64,000 bases of DNA, taken from the NCBI GenBank assembly GCA_029964075.1, contig CM057142.1:39062392-39126391 (forward strand), written 5' to 3'. The stretch is from Patiria pectinifera (taxonomy: Eukaryota > Echinodermata > Asteroidea > Valvatida > Asterinidae). A program made the position numbers and the translations under genes. Below the pieces are notes generated by a model. It searched no databases. It was given only the letters and a program-made list of their open reading frames with translations, and was not told the DNA's origin. Positions 23,312 to 35,948 of the stretch are shown piece by piece (positions within the stretch are counted from its first letter, which is position 1; each line of letters opens with the position of its first letter).

Positions 23312-25389
23312 GGTATTCCCGACAGTTCAGATTTGGTCGAGACCTCCAACTCCGAGACCAAGGCAAAGAAGACCTATTGTACTTCCAAGACCAATACCTT
23401 CACCTCCGAGAACCGAGACCAGATAATCAGACAAATTTAAAGATTTTTTAAATTTTGTTTCAAACTAAGCATTTACACTTTTAATTTGATCGATGTTAAG
23501 TTAACTTGAAAAACATTCTTTCTTGCAAAGGCTTTTACTTTTGCTATATTTTTTCTATTGCATTTTTATTTGTTCAGCACGGACAAAAAAAGCCCATACG
23601 TTCTGCTTCCGTTTACAGAATGTATATATTAATTAATTTATTTTTTAATATTTCTAATTTGTCAGTTTTTGGATAAAGACCGCATTAGAGACGCTATCAA
23701 AACACGGTGCAATCAGTGACAAACCCGAGGTGACAAATCCGTTCTTATTAAACCAGTCTCGTTCGGTTTCTTTGATTATCGGTGGAGGGGGGGGGGGGGG
23801 GGGAGTCGGAACCAGCAAAATAGGTCTCGAGATGGTCTTCAAACCTCCTTGACTGATGGAAATGTAGTTAACAAAATCCGTCAAATGAAAGCTCAAAAAA
23901 ATGTAGACGTCACCAGCCGCGCACAGCGGTACCGTACTATAGTATGGGCGGCTTGTTTATGAATAGCGCCACCAGATGGCACAACTCATTCATAATTAGT
24001 GAACTTTCAACAACAGAGGGGGCTCTTTATCAATATGGCGGTGGGGAGCGGAACACTGTGACCTGCCTGCCAGTGTCATTTCAGGGAATTGTTTGTTCCT
24101 CCTGTGTATAGTCCTGTGACGAACCCAATTATAAACGACAAAATGTGGAATGCTATAAGCCACTCCATTATCTATCACAAGGTGACAGCAGAAAGGTCTT
24201 TTGATCTTATACAAACCCCTTGCATCCGACGTCGCATCTGAGACAAGTCTTTGCATTTCTGTGATACGAACAAGGAGACAGTTTGTACTTTCATTGACAC
24301 TGAAATAAAAAAAATAATCAAAATCTGCCGTCAGTGAGGGTGCACCGTGCAAATGGTCTTGTTCACTTTCAGTTTTCAGCTGATGTCAATACAAACTTGA
24401 AAAGAAAAGAATGTCAAAGTGACTCATCACCTCGTGACGGCTTTTCAAGGAGGAAATAACCGCCGTACATGTAAAATAATATAAAAAAAATAGGGCCGAA
24501 TTTCGAGTGTCCCGTGAACCCCAAATTAATCAGTACTAAAACGCCCAACGTCGTACACCTCGTCGCACTTTTTATTATCTCACGCATCCTTGCAGTACCT
24601 TAATCAGGAGTAGACTTGGTTTCAATCATTTAGGGTTGACAATTAATTACCTACCTTCTTCCAGTAGTATGGTGTACTATTGACGACACACCGTGTACGT
24701 CGCGTCTAACCATCGTGCCTAGTCGCCCTGACCACCCACCCATGTGGTTCCCATCGTAATGAGGGCAGTGCACTCTTCACGGCACCCTTCCACTGAACTA
24801 GCCTACTTGACAAAAAGTGAGATTTGGTACTGCTGAGCACGAGGAGATAGATTACAGTCTGCTGATTCCGAAGCTGCAGTGTCAACTGGATAATTAGTCG
24901 TTAAAACTCCAATCAGTAATGATTAGCCTTTACATTTCGCGGGAGGAGCGGCACGGTAAGATGGCCGCCTTACTGGCTCGGCCGTGTCCGAAACGGGCTT
25001 CCAGAGCTACGGCTACTCTATTGTCAGCGCGTCCCCGCGTATTTTCAATGGAAGCCGACCTAGACCTAGCTCTAGACAGCTGATTCGGATGTTGCCCTAC
25101 AGTCCATTGTTTTTTTTAAATATGACGTCCGTGCCGCCGAAATTCACGCAATAATAAATGCTTTTTTTGTGAAGTTTTGTTCAAAACGGGATTTTGATAA
25201 CACCCTCTGCCGGCAGCTTTACAAGAGAGCGGCCTGTATCACTGTTATATTCTTGTGTGACCAGTGGCACAGCCGGAGAAGAGCTCACTGGGTTTGCCTC
25301 CCTCTTTGACGGAGGAGCACAAATAAAAAAAAAAGAAGGAAAGAATCGGCCAATAGCTGATAATGTAATAACTTAACTATAAAATCTTT
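23312..25389. other. no gene recognised; repeat D copy 2 inside
   Basis: Contains a (G)n run at about 23784-23803, repeat D head (23948-24045) and tail (24495-24600; compare 39508-39620). At about 24950-24970 there is a GATGGCCGCC motif like a YY1-type promoter element, but no reading frame follows it. Confidence 0.35.
23948..24600. repeat. dispersed repeat D, copy 2
   Basis: The head (TTATGAATAGCGCCACCAGA, CAACAGAGGGGGCTCTTTAT) and tail (GAATTTCGAGTGTCCCGTGA, CATCCTTGCAG) match the two halves of the copy at 37785-39620, where a LINE sits between them. Function unknown. Confidence 0.5.
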
Positions 25390-28354
25390 AGTCAGTGGGC
25401 TTGTGGTGGCCCATATGCAATTTCGGGTACATTCTTTGAAACTCTCAGGATCACTAGAGGATACCTCAAGAAGTTCCAAACCACTTGATGCCATTTTTTT
25501 CTGACCCTTTTGTGGGCGTGGCCATGATTTTAAAAAGTGGGGGCATCGCGCGCAAAAAATAATTAAAAAGATTTGACTTTTCTTTTTGGCATTTGGACAG
25601 TTCACCCAAGTGCTACATCACAAGAAAAAAAATCCACAATTTTGCCTCTTTTGGGGGTGGGGCAACATTTAAAAAGTGGGGGTCACATGTCGCTAACAGA
25701 AAATCAACCTGTAAAATGCAATCTTGAGGGGTTTTTTTTGGTTGTTTTTTTTTGTTTCAATCCATTATAATTTGGCGAGGAAAAAACATTTACATGTCAA
25801 CTCATAAATTCTTTGGTTCCCATTTGGGGGGCGTGTCACACTTTTTTCATAAAAGGGGGCATACGTGTATTCCAAAAGGAAGCTTCTGCGAGCCCATATG
25901 GATTATTGCACATTTTTTCAAACTCTCACAAAGACCTCTGGACACCTCAACAAGTGAAAATCTGCTCCACCCCACTCCCCCCCCCATTGGCCATTAAAAT
26001 GGCAGCCGTTAACATATCTGGCATATTGCACACATACATGTACAAATGGACAAATAATCAATTTTATGAGACATTTATGTTTTGATATACAGTGAAATCT
26101 CGATAAGTCAAACTTTCAGAGAATGGGCTCAAAATGTGAGCAAAGCTGAGTTTTGAGTCAAGCAGAGTTGTACATCACTGTTATACAACTGAAGGGAATA
26201 ATTAGTCTTTGTTTGACTTAACAGGAGGTTTGATTTATCAGAGGTTGACTTGTTGAGATTTCACTGTAGTTTATTTTGTCCTGACAACAATGCTGACCTT
26301 GTTTTATAACATACAAACTGCAGTAGCCTTTTTGACTTTAAATTTATTTATCTTCACTTCATTTATAAAAATGATATTATAAAATGTGGTACTCGATCAT
26401 TGGAAATAAAGTCTGAAAATTACAAATTGCAATATTAAGAGTAAAACTTGCCAAACTTGGGTGATTTAGTGAATCCTTTATAAGTCACTTGTAATTGGAC
26501 AACATATTTGGCATTTAATATCCATGACCTTATTTAGTAATAGAAAAGTGTGAGACTATATTGTCAATAGTTTCAGAATCCAGATCTGGATGGATTACAC
26601 ATCATTTTTGTGTGTGTCACAGTTTTAAATATGGCATATCACTGAATATATGTATCATTAATATAATTGGTGTCATACTTTAAGATTGGTTATAATTATT
26701 AGAAGGAAAACTTGATATCCCAAACCTCTGTCAAGAGGTTTGCCTAACTTTTGAGTTTTTCGCTTTGAAAAACCATGCTGGAATGTTAAGGTAAAGGATT
26801 TGTAGTTTTTAAATACTTTTATAATTTGAACTGGTCACATGCTCTTCTTGAACCTTTGGGGAGCCAGGTTGGCGCTTGGGGAGTCAGGTTGGCTCATTGG
26901 TTAGTTTCCTCGCCTTTCATCGCAGGGTTCGATTTTTGCCTGGGCCTATTATGTGGATTGGGTTTTCAGAAACTATTGGCAATATATTCATCAAAGTTTC
27001 AGCCTAAGATGTGTTTCTCTACTCGGTGGCTACAAATCCTTTTGATATATCCAATCTTGAAGTACATCACCAATCATATCATTTATGGTGATATGCCATA
27101 TTTAAAACTGTTAAGTGAAACAAATCTTGTGTAATCCATCCAGATCTGGATTCTGAAACTATTGACAATATAGTCTCACACTTTTCTATTACTAAATAAG
27201 GTCATGGATATTAAATGCCAAATATGTTGTCCAATTACAAGTGACTTATAAAGGATTCACTTAATCACCCAAGTTTGATAAGTTTTACTCTTAATATTGA
27301 ACTTTGTCATTTTCAAACGTTATTTCCAATGACCGAGTACTACATTTAATAATATCATTTTTATAAATGAAGTGAAGATAAATAAATTTGAAGTTAAAAA
27401 GGCTATTGCAGTTTGTGTGTAATAAAACGAGGTCAACATTGTTGTCAGGACAAAATATACTACAGTGAAATCTCAAACTGTTGACAACTCAAACCTCCTG
27501 TTAAGTCAAACAAGGACTAAATCCCTTCTATAACAGTGATATACAACCCTGCTTAACTCAAAACTCTGCTAAGCTCAAATTGGAGCCCACTCTCTTGAAG
27601 TTTGAGTTATGGAGATTTATATCAAAACATAAATGTCTCTCAAAATCGATTATTTGTCAATTTGTATGTGTACAATATATTATAGGCAAACTATGTTAAA
27701 AAAGGCTGTCATTTTAATGGCCAATGGGGGGGGGGGGGTCGGAGAGATAAGTAGGGATTAGCAGTTTTTCACTTGTTGAGGTGTCCATAGGTCTTTCTGA
27801 GAGTTTGAAAAAAATGTGCCATAAATCCATAAGGGCTCGCACAAGCTTCCTTTTGGAATACACGTATGCCCCCTTTTTATGAAAAAAGTGTGACACGCCC
27901 CTCAAATGGGAACAAAAGAATTTATGAGTTGACATGTAAACATATTTTCCACACCAAATTATAAGGGATTGTAACAAATACAAAAACAAAACAAAAAAGC
28001 TAAAGATTGCCTGTTACAGGTCGATTTTCTGTTAGCAACGTGTCCCCCCACTTTTTTTAAAAGGTTGCCCCACTCACAAAAGAGGCACAATTGTGGAATT
28101 TTTTTTTCTTGTGATGTAGCACTTGAGTTAACTGTCCAAATGTGAAAAAGAAAATTATTTTTTTTAAATATTTTTTTACGCGCGAAGCCCCCCACTTTTT
28201 AAAATCATGGCCACGCCCACAAAAGGGTCAGAAAAAAATGGCATCAAGTGGTTTTGAACTTCTGGAGGTATCCTCTAGTGATCCTGAGAGTTTCAAAGAA
28301 TGTACCCGAAATTGCATATGGGGGGTAATTTTCGACCATAAGCCCACTGACTAC
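25390..28354. mobile_element. 3-kb foldback (arms about 1.25 kb)
   Basis: Arms 25390-about 26640 and about 27080-28354 are inverted copies. Outer ends are GTCAGTGGGCTTGTGG against CCATAAGCCCACTGAC; inner landmarks are ATCCAGATCTGGAT and ACTATTGACAATATAGTCTC. The arms have diverged by substitutions and many small indels. No transposase frame is visible, so this is a foldback element or an inverted duplication. The central 430 bp holds a tRNA-like segment. Confidence 0.7.
26865..26950 (+). repeat. tRNA-derived SINE-like segment in foldback loop
   Basis: GGCTCATTGGTTAG resembles a polymerase III A box. GGGTTCGATTTTTG, 32 nt later, resembles a B box (GGTTCGANNCC). Spacing suits a tRNA head, but the rest does not fold into a convincing cloverleaf, so a degenerate SINE head is the best reading. 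Confidence 0.45.
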
Positions 28355-30862
28355 TACCGGAATAGCGGCTGCGAAAGTGGGTCTACTAAACGCGATTACG
28401 TACGTTGCATGTTGTTATGGACAGCACCCGTACCCCAACATAAAAAGTGGCGGCCGTCCCTCCCCCCCCCCTCCCATCCTAGAAGAAATTCAAGGAGAGA
28501 AGTCCACGAAGAAATATTTCAATTTTGATCCTTTTCGAAATGACCTTGCGTTAGAACGGATATAAAAATCGTAGATCAGGGATGTTCATCATTTTTAAAA
28601 GGGAGCCATGTTTGCACTTTTAAACTATATTATTTATTCTTAGAATGAAATACTGGTAGATTTTTACATAATACGTTAAGTCTCTGATAATTAATTGTGC
28701 AGTATCAATTAGCAAGGCTGGTGTATATGCCGCTCAGCTCATAAAATGGGGATTACAACAAGCACAGAGCACCGACAAAGGACAGTTAAGTTCCGCCCAA
28801 CCATACTGACAAAAACTAGGAACCTTAATTTCCTTCCAATCTGATTTTTTTTGTATGGCATTTGTTGCTTTATTTTGAATGAATTTAAATTTTGTAATCT
28901 CATTTGAAACTTTTGAAATATTTTCAATTAATGTTTTTGTTTTCCCTCGGTATTTTAAAATTGCATTGGATATGCATTGAGTAATTTCTGAGTATTAATT
29001 GTTGGTACCTATATGTTTTCTATGGTTTTTTAACCAAACTTGCATGTTGTTCCTCTTTTAAAAAATACATTCTCTTTCCAGGCCAACATCCCAACCAAAG
29101 GTACATCGCAACTTGCAGATTGTACTATACAATGTACATGTATAGTCCGACGGGGGATGTTTAACGTTCGGCGGTTCAACCAAAACCCACGCCACTCGAA
29201 TATTGAGTCAATTATTGGAATATAGTAAGACTATAGTGAACTATATATTAACTATAGTTTAGTACTTAAAATAGCTGCCAATTCTGCGAATATATAACAG
29301 ATGATCAACTGACTCGCAGTTGAAAGACCGTTGATGTTGATCCTTGAGGTGCATTGTAAATGGCCCTATTGTCAATGAATTCCGCTGGGCCAGTGGATGT
29401 GCATGCATTTTGAAAAGGCCACGAACTTTAAAATGACCTTGCTATGCCACTCAGACACGTAAACTCAGTTCTATTAATAGGCCTTCTTTAGGCCAAAAAA
29501 AACACAACAAGTCGGTCTCTGGTCAGCGCGCGCGTCGATTTTAAGCATGCGCGTCGATCTTTTTTTTTTTCCAAAATGTTCCGCGGTAGCTGCAACAGCG
29601 CCCTCTATTTCCGCACCTCCTCAATTTTTTTTACCAAAGAGCACCAAGGAATGGGAAATTGCACCAAGGCAAATGATCGAAAGCACCAAGGCAAATTATG
29701 GAGGACACTAATGTACATGAGGACACCAAAAAAGCAAAATAGTACCCACCTTGTCTGTACAATCCACGCTTGAAGAAAAAAAAAAAAGCAAAAAAAAGAA
29801 AAAAGAAAGCCGCGTGGCCGCGTCAATTCCAGAACTTTGGTCTGACCCGAGACCGAATATTTTTTTTTTTGGCCTTATAGTCGTGAATATATAATGTTTG
29901 GTGCAGTGACTATGCGAGTTTTGTGTCACGTAGTCACTGGGTTGACGTGCAACACCTTGGACAGCTAACTGATTGTAAGTAATACTTTTGTATAACACGA
30001 CACTAATTGTCTTGAACGTAACTATAAGCAAAGCCTGAAAAATACTGAATGTCTGAAATATGGCTCGGATGTAGAGATGGATCATAGTCTGCAAGAAGTT
30101 ATTAACAGTACGTAACATTGGCAATTGACAAGAATGAAATCAATGTGAAAAACCTTGCTCAGATTGCAGGAATGCATACCATGTGAAGTTACTCCATGAA
30201 AGGCAAAAAGGGTCATTTGCATTTATCCCAAAATAACGTACCGAATTATTATCACAAAACTTACGTGGATTAAAGATCGTACTGTTACTAAACACCCCAT
30301 GAAATTATTCCGTCTGGCTGTCATTTAGAAGAAATCAAGAAATGTATCTGATTTCAACGATCATGTCAATATTGACTGATTGAGTTTTATGAACGAAATC
30401 GTGTTTCGTGATCAAAAGGTTGTTTTCACTGCTTTCTCGAAAAGTGAAAAATTCACTGAGCTGAAATTTCTCTTTGGATTTTGAGATTACACATCCACTG
30501 GTGCTGAGCCACACTAACCGGCTGGATAAGAATCGTGTCCCGGGTGGTGATTTAGGGATTACGCCAGATGATCATAAACTTTCATAAAATGTATCTTTAG
30601 TGCCATAAGCCCATGTAACGGACAGATAAAAAGGAAACCCGTAAACCGATTTTGAAGGTTATCGCGTACCACTTTTTGTATACCTTCGGTGTCCTTCATT
30701 TAGGTAATCTCTAGGACAACAATGGGCGAAAAGGTGAAGTAATGAAATGAACCAGTTCACAGTGTGTAGTTTTCAAGTGTTGCGTCCATGAATGATAATA
30801 CAGCATGGAAGACAGCACAAGAAAGGGCAAAGGTGTATGAAAGAACCATTATGTGTTAAGCA
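28355..30862. other. no gene recognised
   Basis: Non-coding, with homopolymer runs and short ACTATAG-type dyads (29220-29265). No domain or splice-bounded frame found. A TTTTTTTTTTGGCC end at about 29862-29875 resembles the termini of the element at 31585. Confidence 0.35.
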
Positions 30863-30872
30863 TGATCGTCAC

Positions 30873-31193
30873 AAGGGCGGATCCAGGGGGGGGGGGGGGC
30901 CAAAGGGGGCCATGGCCCCCCCCCCAAAACGAAACCAATTTTTTTTTTTTTTTTTTATGTGACGTCGAAATAAAGGCAGGCAATGAATACAACACCATCT
31001 TTTCCTCAAAAAAACATTGGTTAAAGTGGTCAGAAATTGCCTCAGATCGCACCACAGAGCATCTAGAATCCAAAAAACTTTCGGGGCCCTTAAGCGGGCG
31101 CCGAACCCCACGCCGTAATTTTTTGACCCACTTTTTTGGGGGTCCAAAAAATTTTTTGGCCCCCCCAAAAATTGTCTTCTGGATCCGCCCTTG
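30873..31193. mobile_element. 321-bp TIR element with 9-bp TSD
   Basis: Termini AAGGGCGGATCCAG and CTGGATCCGCCCTT, with G/C homopolymer runs just inside. A direct 9-bp repeat GATCGTCAC lies at 30864-30872 and 31194-31202. The long target duplication fits the Mutator-like group, but no transposase is present. Open frames here are artefacts of the palindromic sequence. Confidence 0.75.
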
Positions 31194-31344
31194 GATCGTC
31201 ACTAAGGACGAATAATGAAAACTTACTGACGTTTTGGAAACTAGCTTGTTGAGGAAAAGCAAGTCATCTTTCGAGCGTGGTAGGCAGGGAAGACTGTATC
31301 ATTCATGTGCATCACGGTTAGTTTTAAATTTTTGTCTCTATACA

Positions 31345-32040
31345 CATACTAAAAAAAATCGGGTCATTTTGACCCGGAAAAGTGTCATTTTTGGCCAGGG
31401 ATTTATTTCTTATTTGAACTGGGCAGCCCATAGTCATTGGAATACGGTCTGCCATGATGGGACATAGTAAAGAGAAGACAATGTCAAGAAATTACGGTTT
31501 TTGGGGGAAAGTGTAAATTTTTAACATGACACTTTCCCGGTCAAGATGACCAGGAAAAATTTCATTTTGACCCGGAAACATGTATAGGCCAAAAAAAAAA
31601 GTCTCCGGTTTCTGGTATGGAGCTTGCCCAAAAAGTGGTGCGGCGACGCGGCTTTTTTTTTATTTTGTCTGTTTTTTTTGGCTTCAAATGTCGGCTGATG
31701 ACTGCAAATGGTGCCCGACCAAACTTAGTGCAAATATAATGGGAGTCCAGAGAGGCCACATAAAGCTTATTCTCGATCATAACCCCATCTAAAAACACGT
31801 TAAAACTGTGCAGCAAGAGGATTCCAGTCAAACCAGTGAGTATGGCGGTTTTGGGACATCATCTTTTATTGAAAAAAAAAAAAACTTTTTCATTTTGCCG
31901 ACGCGCATGGCTACGGCGACGCGCGCGCATACCAGAAACCGGAGACTTTTTTTTTTGGCCATAAGTGTCATTTTTTGACCCGGAAAAAGACTGAGCCAAG
32001 TAGAACCCAGTCAAGCTGACCCTGATGTTTTAAGAGTGCA
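31345..32040. mobile_element. CCGGGTCA-repeat MITE (family E), with nested insertion
   Basis: Starts ACATACTAAAAAAAATCGGG and ends TGTTTTAAGAGTGCA. GTCATTTTGACCCGG-type phrases recur throughout. Partial relatives lie at 36612-36740, about 40648 and 56820-56935. It is interrupted by the element at 31585-31962. Confidence 0.5.
31585..31962. mobile_element. 378-bp TIR element nested in family E
   Basis: Inverted ends of about 34 bp: AAGTCTCCGGTTTCTGGTAT just inside TAGGCCAAAAAAA at the left, and the complement at the right. GACGCG motifs lie inside both ends. Non-coding. Confidence 0.65.
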
Positions 32041-32122
32041 ATCTCCTCTCCCCATTTGTGACAATTTCTCTGAAGTCATTGATCATTTTTGAGAAATTAT
32101 TCTTGACCCATTATAGACAAAC

Positions 32123-35100
32123 ATGAATTTCTCAGCAAGCACCGATTACCATGGCGACGGCAGATACATGCAGCATGTCAACACAATGCAACATATTCAC
32201 AAGATTACACTTCGACCCGAGGATGCCGTTCTAGACGTGGGGTGCGGTACGGACGAAGAGACCAAATCCATAGCAGGGAAAGTCAAAAGCGTAACAGGTA
32301 AAAATTACAATTATAGATCTAATACATAAAATCACGATATAAAAATGTACATCTCCATCACGCATAGATACTATTGATTCCGGTAGCCGCAGCTGCTGCA
32401 TCAGATTCAAACTGGCTAGCCGAACCCGGCAAGCTTGGTGGTAGAGTTGTTAAGACAACTACTCTAGAAAGAGGAGGTGGTTGGTTGACTCCAATTTGGC
32501 AAACCAGCTTTGGATGAATCATATAACAACACTTATCAATAAAAAAAATACGTTGTGAAGGGCAAGATTCATTGTTCAAATTCACGTTATTGTAAGCTAA
32601 TTGTATTAGGCAAAAAAAAAAATAATAGTTCTGCTTCCGGTTTCCTTACTTACCCTATTCTGACATCCCCTTCCCTAATTTTTTTCATTGGAAAAATGCG
32701 AAAAAACACCCAAAACCATCACTTTATACTTTTAACCTTGACTACACGCAGACGCCTCCATATGATCGTACACAAAAAAATTGGTAAAAAAAATACCTAC
32801 CTACCTACCCTATTTTCGAATGTCATGTAATTGGAAGCAGAAATATATATTTTTTTGGCCTTATTAATCCCATAGTACATTTCTTAGGCTAAATGCAATG
32901 ACGGAGTCTGCAAATTGCCCTTTTACAATTACATTTTGCCTTATGTCACCAAATCTTCCTGCTAATGTTGCACATTTTTTTCTGCCATTGCTACGAAATA
33001 TTTCCACCAGAGACACCAATCTATGGGTTGTGGGCCATATCCTATTGCATGGAGCCGTTTACGTTCAAATAGGCTGTGCACAGTGACCGAGGAATCATTC
33101 ACTTTGATCAATTTGAACTTCCATTTGCCAAAGATATGCGTGTCAAAACGAAGGAGTAGATGCGGTCTTAGCATTGGATAGCCTGTACAAACAACATTGT
33201 TGGCTATTTTGTAAAGTATTCAATTAACAAAATGTGGAAGCATTGCACTCCCATGTGAAGAACACAATAAGCGTGTACTGAGTGACATAAAGACCAAAAG
33301 TTACATTTTTTGTCATTTCTTCATTTATTTCCACTTCATTCACAGGCAGAGAACAAAAAATGCAGCATTAACAAACACAGAAATACAAATACTATACACA
33401 TAAGGACAGTGAATTGGAGGAAATATTTTGATTATGTACAGGTCAAACTAAATTGGATAAATTAGACGAAATATAACAAACAAAACAATAACAGTTACAG
33501 GGACAAAAATACATAAATAAGTAAGTTGTTTCATCAGCGATTGATGTTGCTGTCGTGTAAATGCCGACTTTTAGCGAATCATTTCTGCACTGCATGTGCA
33601 TCACTTAAAATATGAGTAACATTTGCCTTACCATATGGGTACAAAGATTGAGAAAGACTGTTGGATGTTTTACCGGATGGCAAATATTTACAAGCATGAC
33701 GCCGACGTCACTGGTGACGCGCATCTTTTTTTCCACCGTCGATCGTCGCAGGTATCGACAACTCGGAGGAGATGCTAGCCCTGGCACGCACCAGGAACCC
33801 AGCACCCAACTTGACCTACCTTCACTGCGACGCTCGGAACTGCGGTGTAACCCGGACTTGGTGGGACGGTTCGACAAGGCCGTCAGTTTCTTCGTTCTTC
33901 ACTGGTTACCTGGTCCAGCTATCGCCAGGGCGCTCAGAGGTATCTTGGCCTGCCTCAAGCGGGGAGGGGAGGCGTTGTTCATCCTCGCTAATCGCACTCC
34001 CGTAACCGCTGACGCGGACCAGTTTCTAAAAAGTCATCCTGAGTGGAGCAAGTACGTAAAGGTAAACAAACAATTCCCCAGCTTTACATAACCCTCACTA
34101 TAGATCCTTCATAATCCCCCACCATGGTTCTGCCGGAGTTTGAGGGATGAGGAAGGTATGGAGCCTAGCCACTAGTACTATACTCGGGGCTATAATGATG
34201 TCCCTGTCCCTTGAAAGTTGGGAGTGCAAAACAAGTCCGATTGTTGTCTTGCACCTCCATGAAATCGGGTACTGGTAGAAAAAAAGAAGATATCACTCGT
34301 CTGCCAATTCGAATTCCCTTCTCTCTAATAAAGTCGTGAAAACATTTTGAATCTGTGCTTTCTGTTATAGTTCGTTTTTCCCTTATATTCTGAAACAACA
34401 GAAGTTGAATACCTACCTATTCACGTACTTCCATGTACACAAAATCACCTCGCTAAAAAGTGTTGGTCTTAGCAAAGAAGAGACACAGCTAGTATCATGA
34501 ATAAACGATGCTTGGAAAATACTCATCACGTGTTATTAGTAAAATGTTTGAATAATTGTAGGCTTATGAACGTATTCTAGTGTGGCAGATATGTGAAGGA
34601 TTGTTCATTTGAGGATAAAAGCATGGCACTTGGCACACAGTCATAGAATGTCTTGAGAAAGATATTTGGCTATAGGGCTAAATATCTTTCTTAAGACATA
34701 CTATGATTGTGTGCCAAATGCCATGCTTTTATCGTCAAAATTACCCCCCCCCCCAAAAAAAAAATATTTCCCCTGTCTGCCCCACTGCCCTGCTTTAACT
34801 TTTTCTTTCAGGATTACAAATCTTCATATAATCCCTGGAACCAAACCGATTCAGGCATGGAGAAACTGCTGACGGCGTGTGGTTGGACGAACGTGCAGTG
34901 CGAGCTGTATCCTGTGACAACCTCTTTAAATGAAAGGCGAACAAAACGTAGGTCGCTAGACTCGCGCCTTTTTTCGTTTTTGCTGGTACATCCCAGTGTC
35001 ATCTCTGTGCTTATCTGAGTTACTGACTGAATGACTCCCCGACTGACTGACTGACTGACTGACTCCCCGACTCCCCGGTTGACTGACTCGCTGACTGTCA

Positions 35101-35948
35101 CTTGAGACTTGGTGGTGTAGAGAGCCGCCGGGCAGTGCTGTTATAAAGTATAACCCCGTTACGGTAATGAATGAGCTAAATATGGCCCATTGTGTAGATT
35201 ATGCAAGAGACTTCCAGGGAATAGCCGTTCTGAATCAATTGAACACAATTCTGTGCGCTTTGACTTAGACTAGTCTTGGACCAGTCTACTTAGCTTGTTT
35301 TCTGTTTCTTAAAGTCAGTGACCTTTGCTGGCACCTTGACAGGCTTTCTTAGTTTATTTCGTTTCCCCAATACCTCGGCTTTAGAAGTGTTAAATGTCCA
35401 AACAAAACTGAATTACAGTAACCCTTGGCCTGATATAGGATTTGATCTTCGTGAATCAGAACATCGACCTGCATTATATTTGGCTCAGTACATACGAATC
35501 ATCATTACTGTGCATTATGCACTGTATGTAATACTGGTGACCAATCAAAGTAAATACATTTGGAAGACCTATGTATAGGTTTTTATGTGAGTATGGAAGA
35601 ATTGAACATCTTTGACAAAGTAAAAAAAACCCAATATTTCTTTAAATATTTAAGACCAAGGGACAGATTTCTCGTTTGTCCTTTTTACCTCTACACACGA
35701 TTAGTTTTTAGTTTTATTTATAGGCTGAAATTGCTTATACGGGCAATGTTTGTTGTTATCTCTCGACAGTGCTCTTTAAGACTGCCGCATTGGGTCAAAC
35801 TGCGCTGATACCAGAGCGGGAGCAAGAGGCGTACCTGGAGGACATGTGGCAGTGGGCATTGTCTCGATACCAAGACCCCGCCCAAGCTGGTCACGTGGTC
35901 TTCCCCAAGGAGAACGCGGTCGTACGCGCTGTTAAGCCGCAGGTTTAA
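32123..35948 (+). CDS. SAM-dependent methyltransferase, JHAMT-like, four exons
   Basis: Exon 1 (32123-32297) encodes MNFSASTDYHGDGRYMQHVN and SAM motif I, AVLDVGCGTDEETK. Exon 2 (33752-34061) has the acidic-loop strand GIDNSEEMLALARTRNPAPN, then FDKAVSFFVLHWL and LKRGGEALFILA. Exon 3 (34812-34947) has YNPWNQTDSGMEKLLTACGW. Exon 4 (35770-35948) ends AVVRAVKPQV. All junctions are GT/AG with matching phases, giving about 270 residues, the usual size for juvenile-hormone-acid/farnesoic-acid methyltransferase-like proteins (compare the family pattern FSF..LHW and WSKY). Exon 2 is 310 nt; its length leaves the total one base short of a frame, placing a 1-nt deletion near 33840 between HCDARN and CNPDLVGRFD. 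This is either an assembly error or a recent lesion. Cytosolic; substrate not deducible. An acceptor-like TTATAG just before the start suggests a 5' UTR exon upstream. Confidence 0.75.
32606..32864. mobile_element. TIR element in intron 1 of the methyltransferase gene
   Basis: TTAGGC plus an A-run and TTCTGCTTCC at the left; GGAAGCAGAA, T-run and GGCCTTA at the right. About 259 bp, non-coding. The GGCC-plus-A-run ends recall the element at 31585. Confidence 0.5.
34615..34732. mobile_element. 118-bp hairpin MITE in intron 2
   Basis: Arms of about 50 bp (ATAAAAGCATGGCACTTGGC...AAAGATATTT and complement) around the loop GGCTATAGGGCT. Several mismatches between arms. Confidence 0.65.
35037..35300. 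repeat. dispersed repeat, copy 2 with GACT run
   Basis: CCCCGACTGACTGACTGACT followed by sequence related to 1535-2000. It lacks the telomere-repeat element found in copy 1, so CCCGTTACGGTAATGA (about 35153) represents the unoccupied site. Confidence 0.5.

Noticed and set aside
30849..31262. Long open frames on both strands
   Set aside because: They overlap on opposite strands and arise from the palindromic G/C-rich transposon at 30873-31193.
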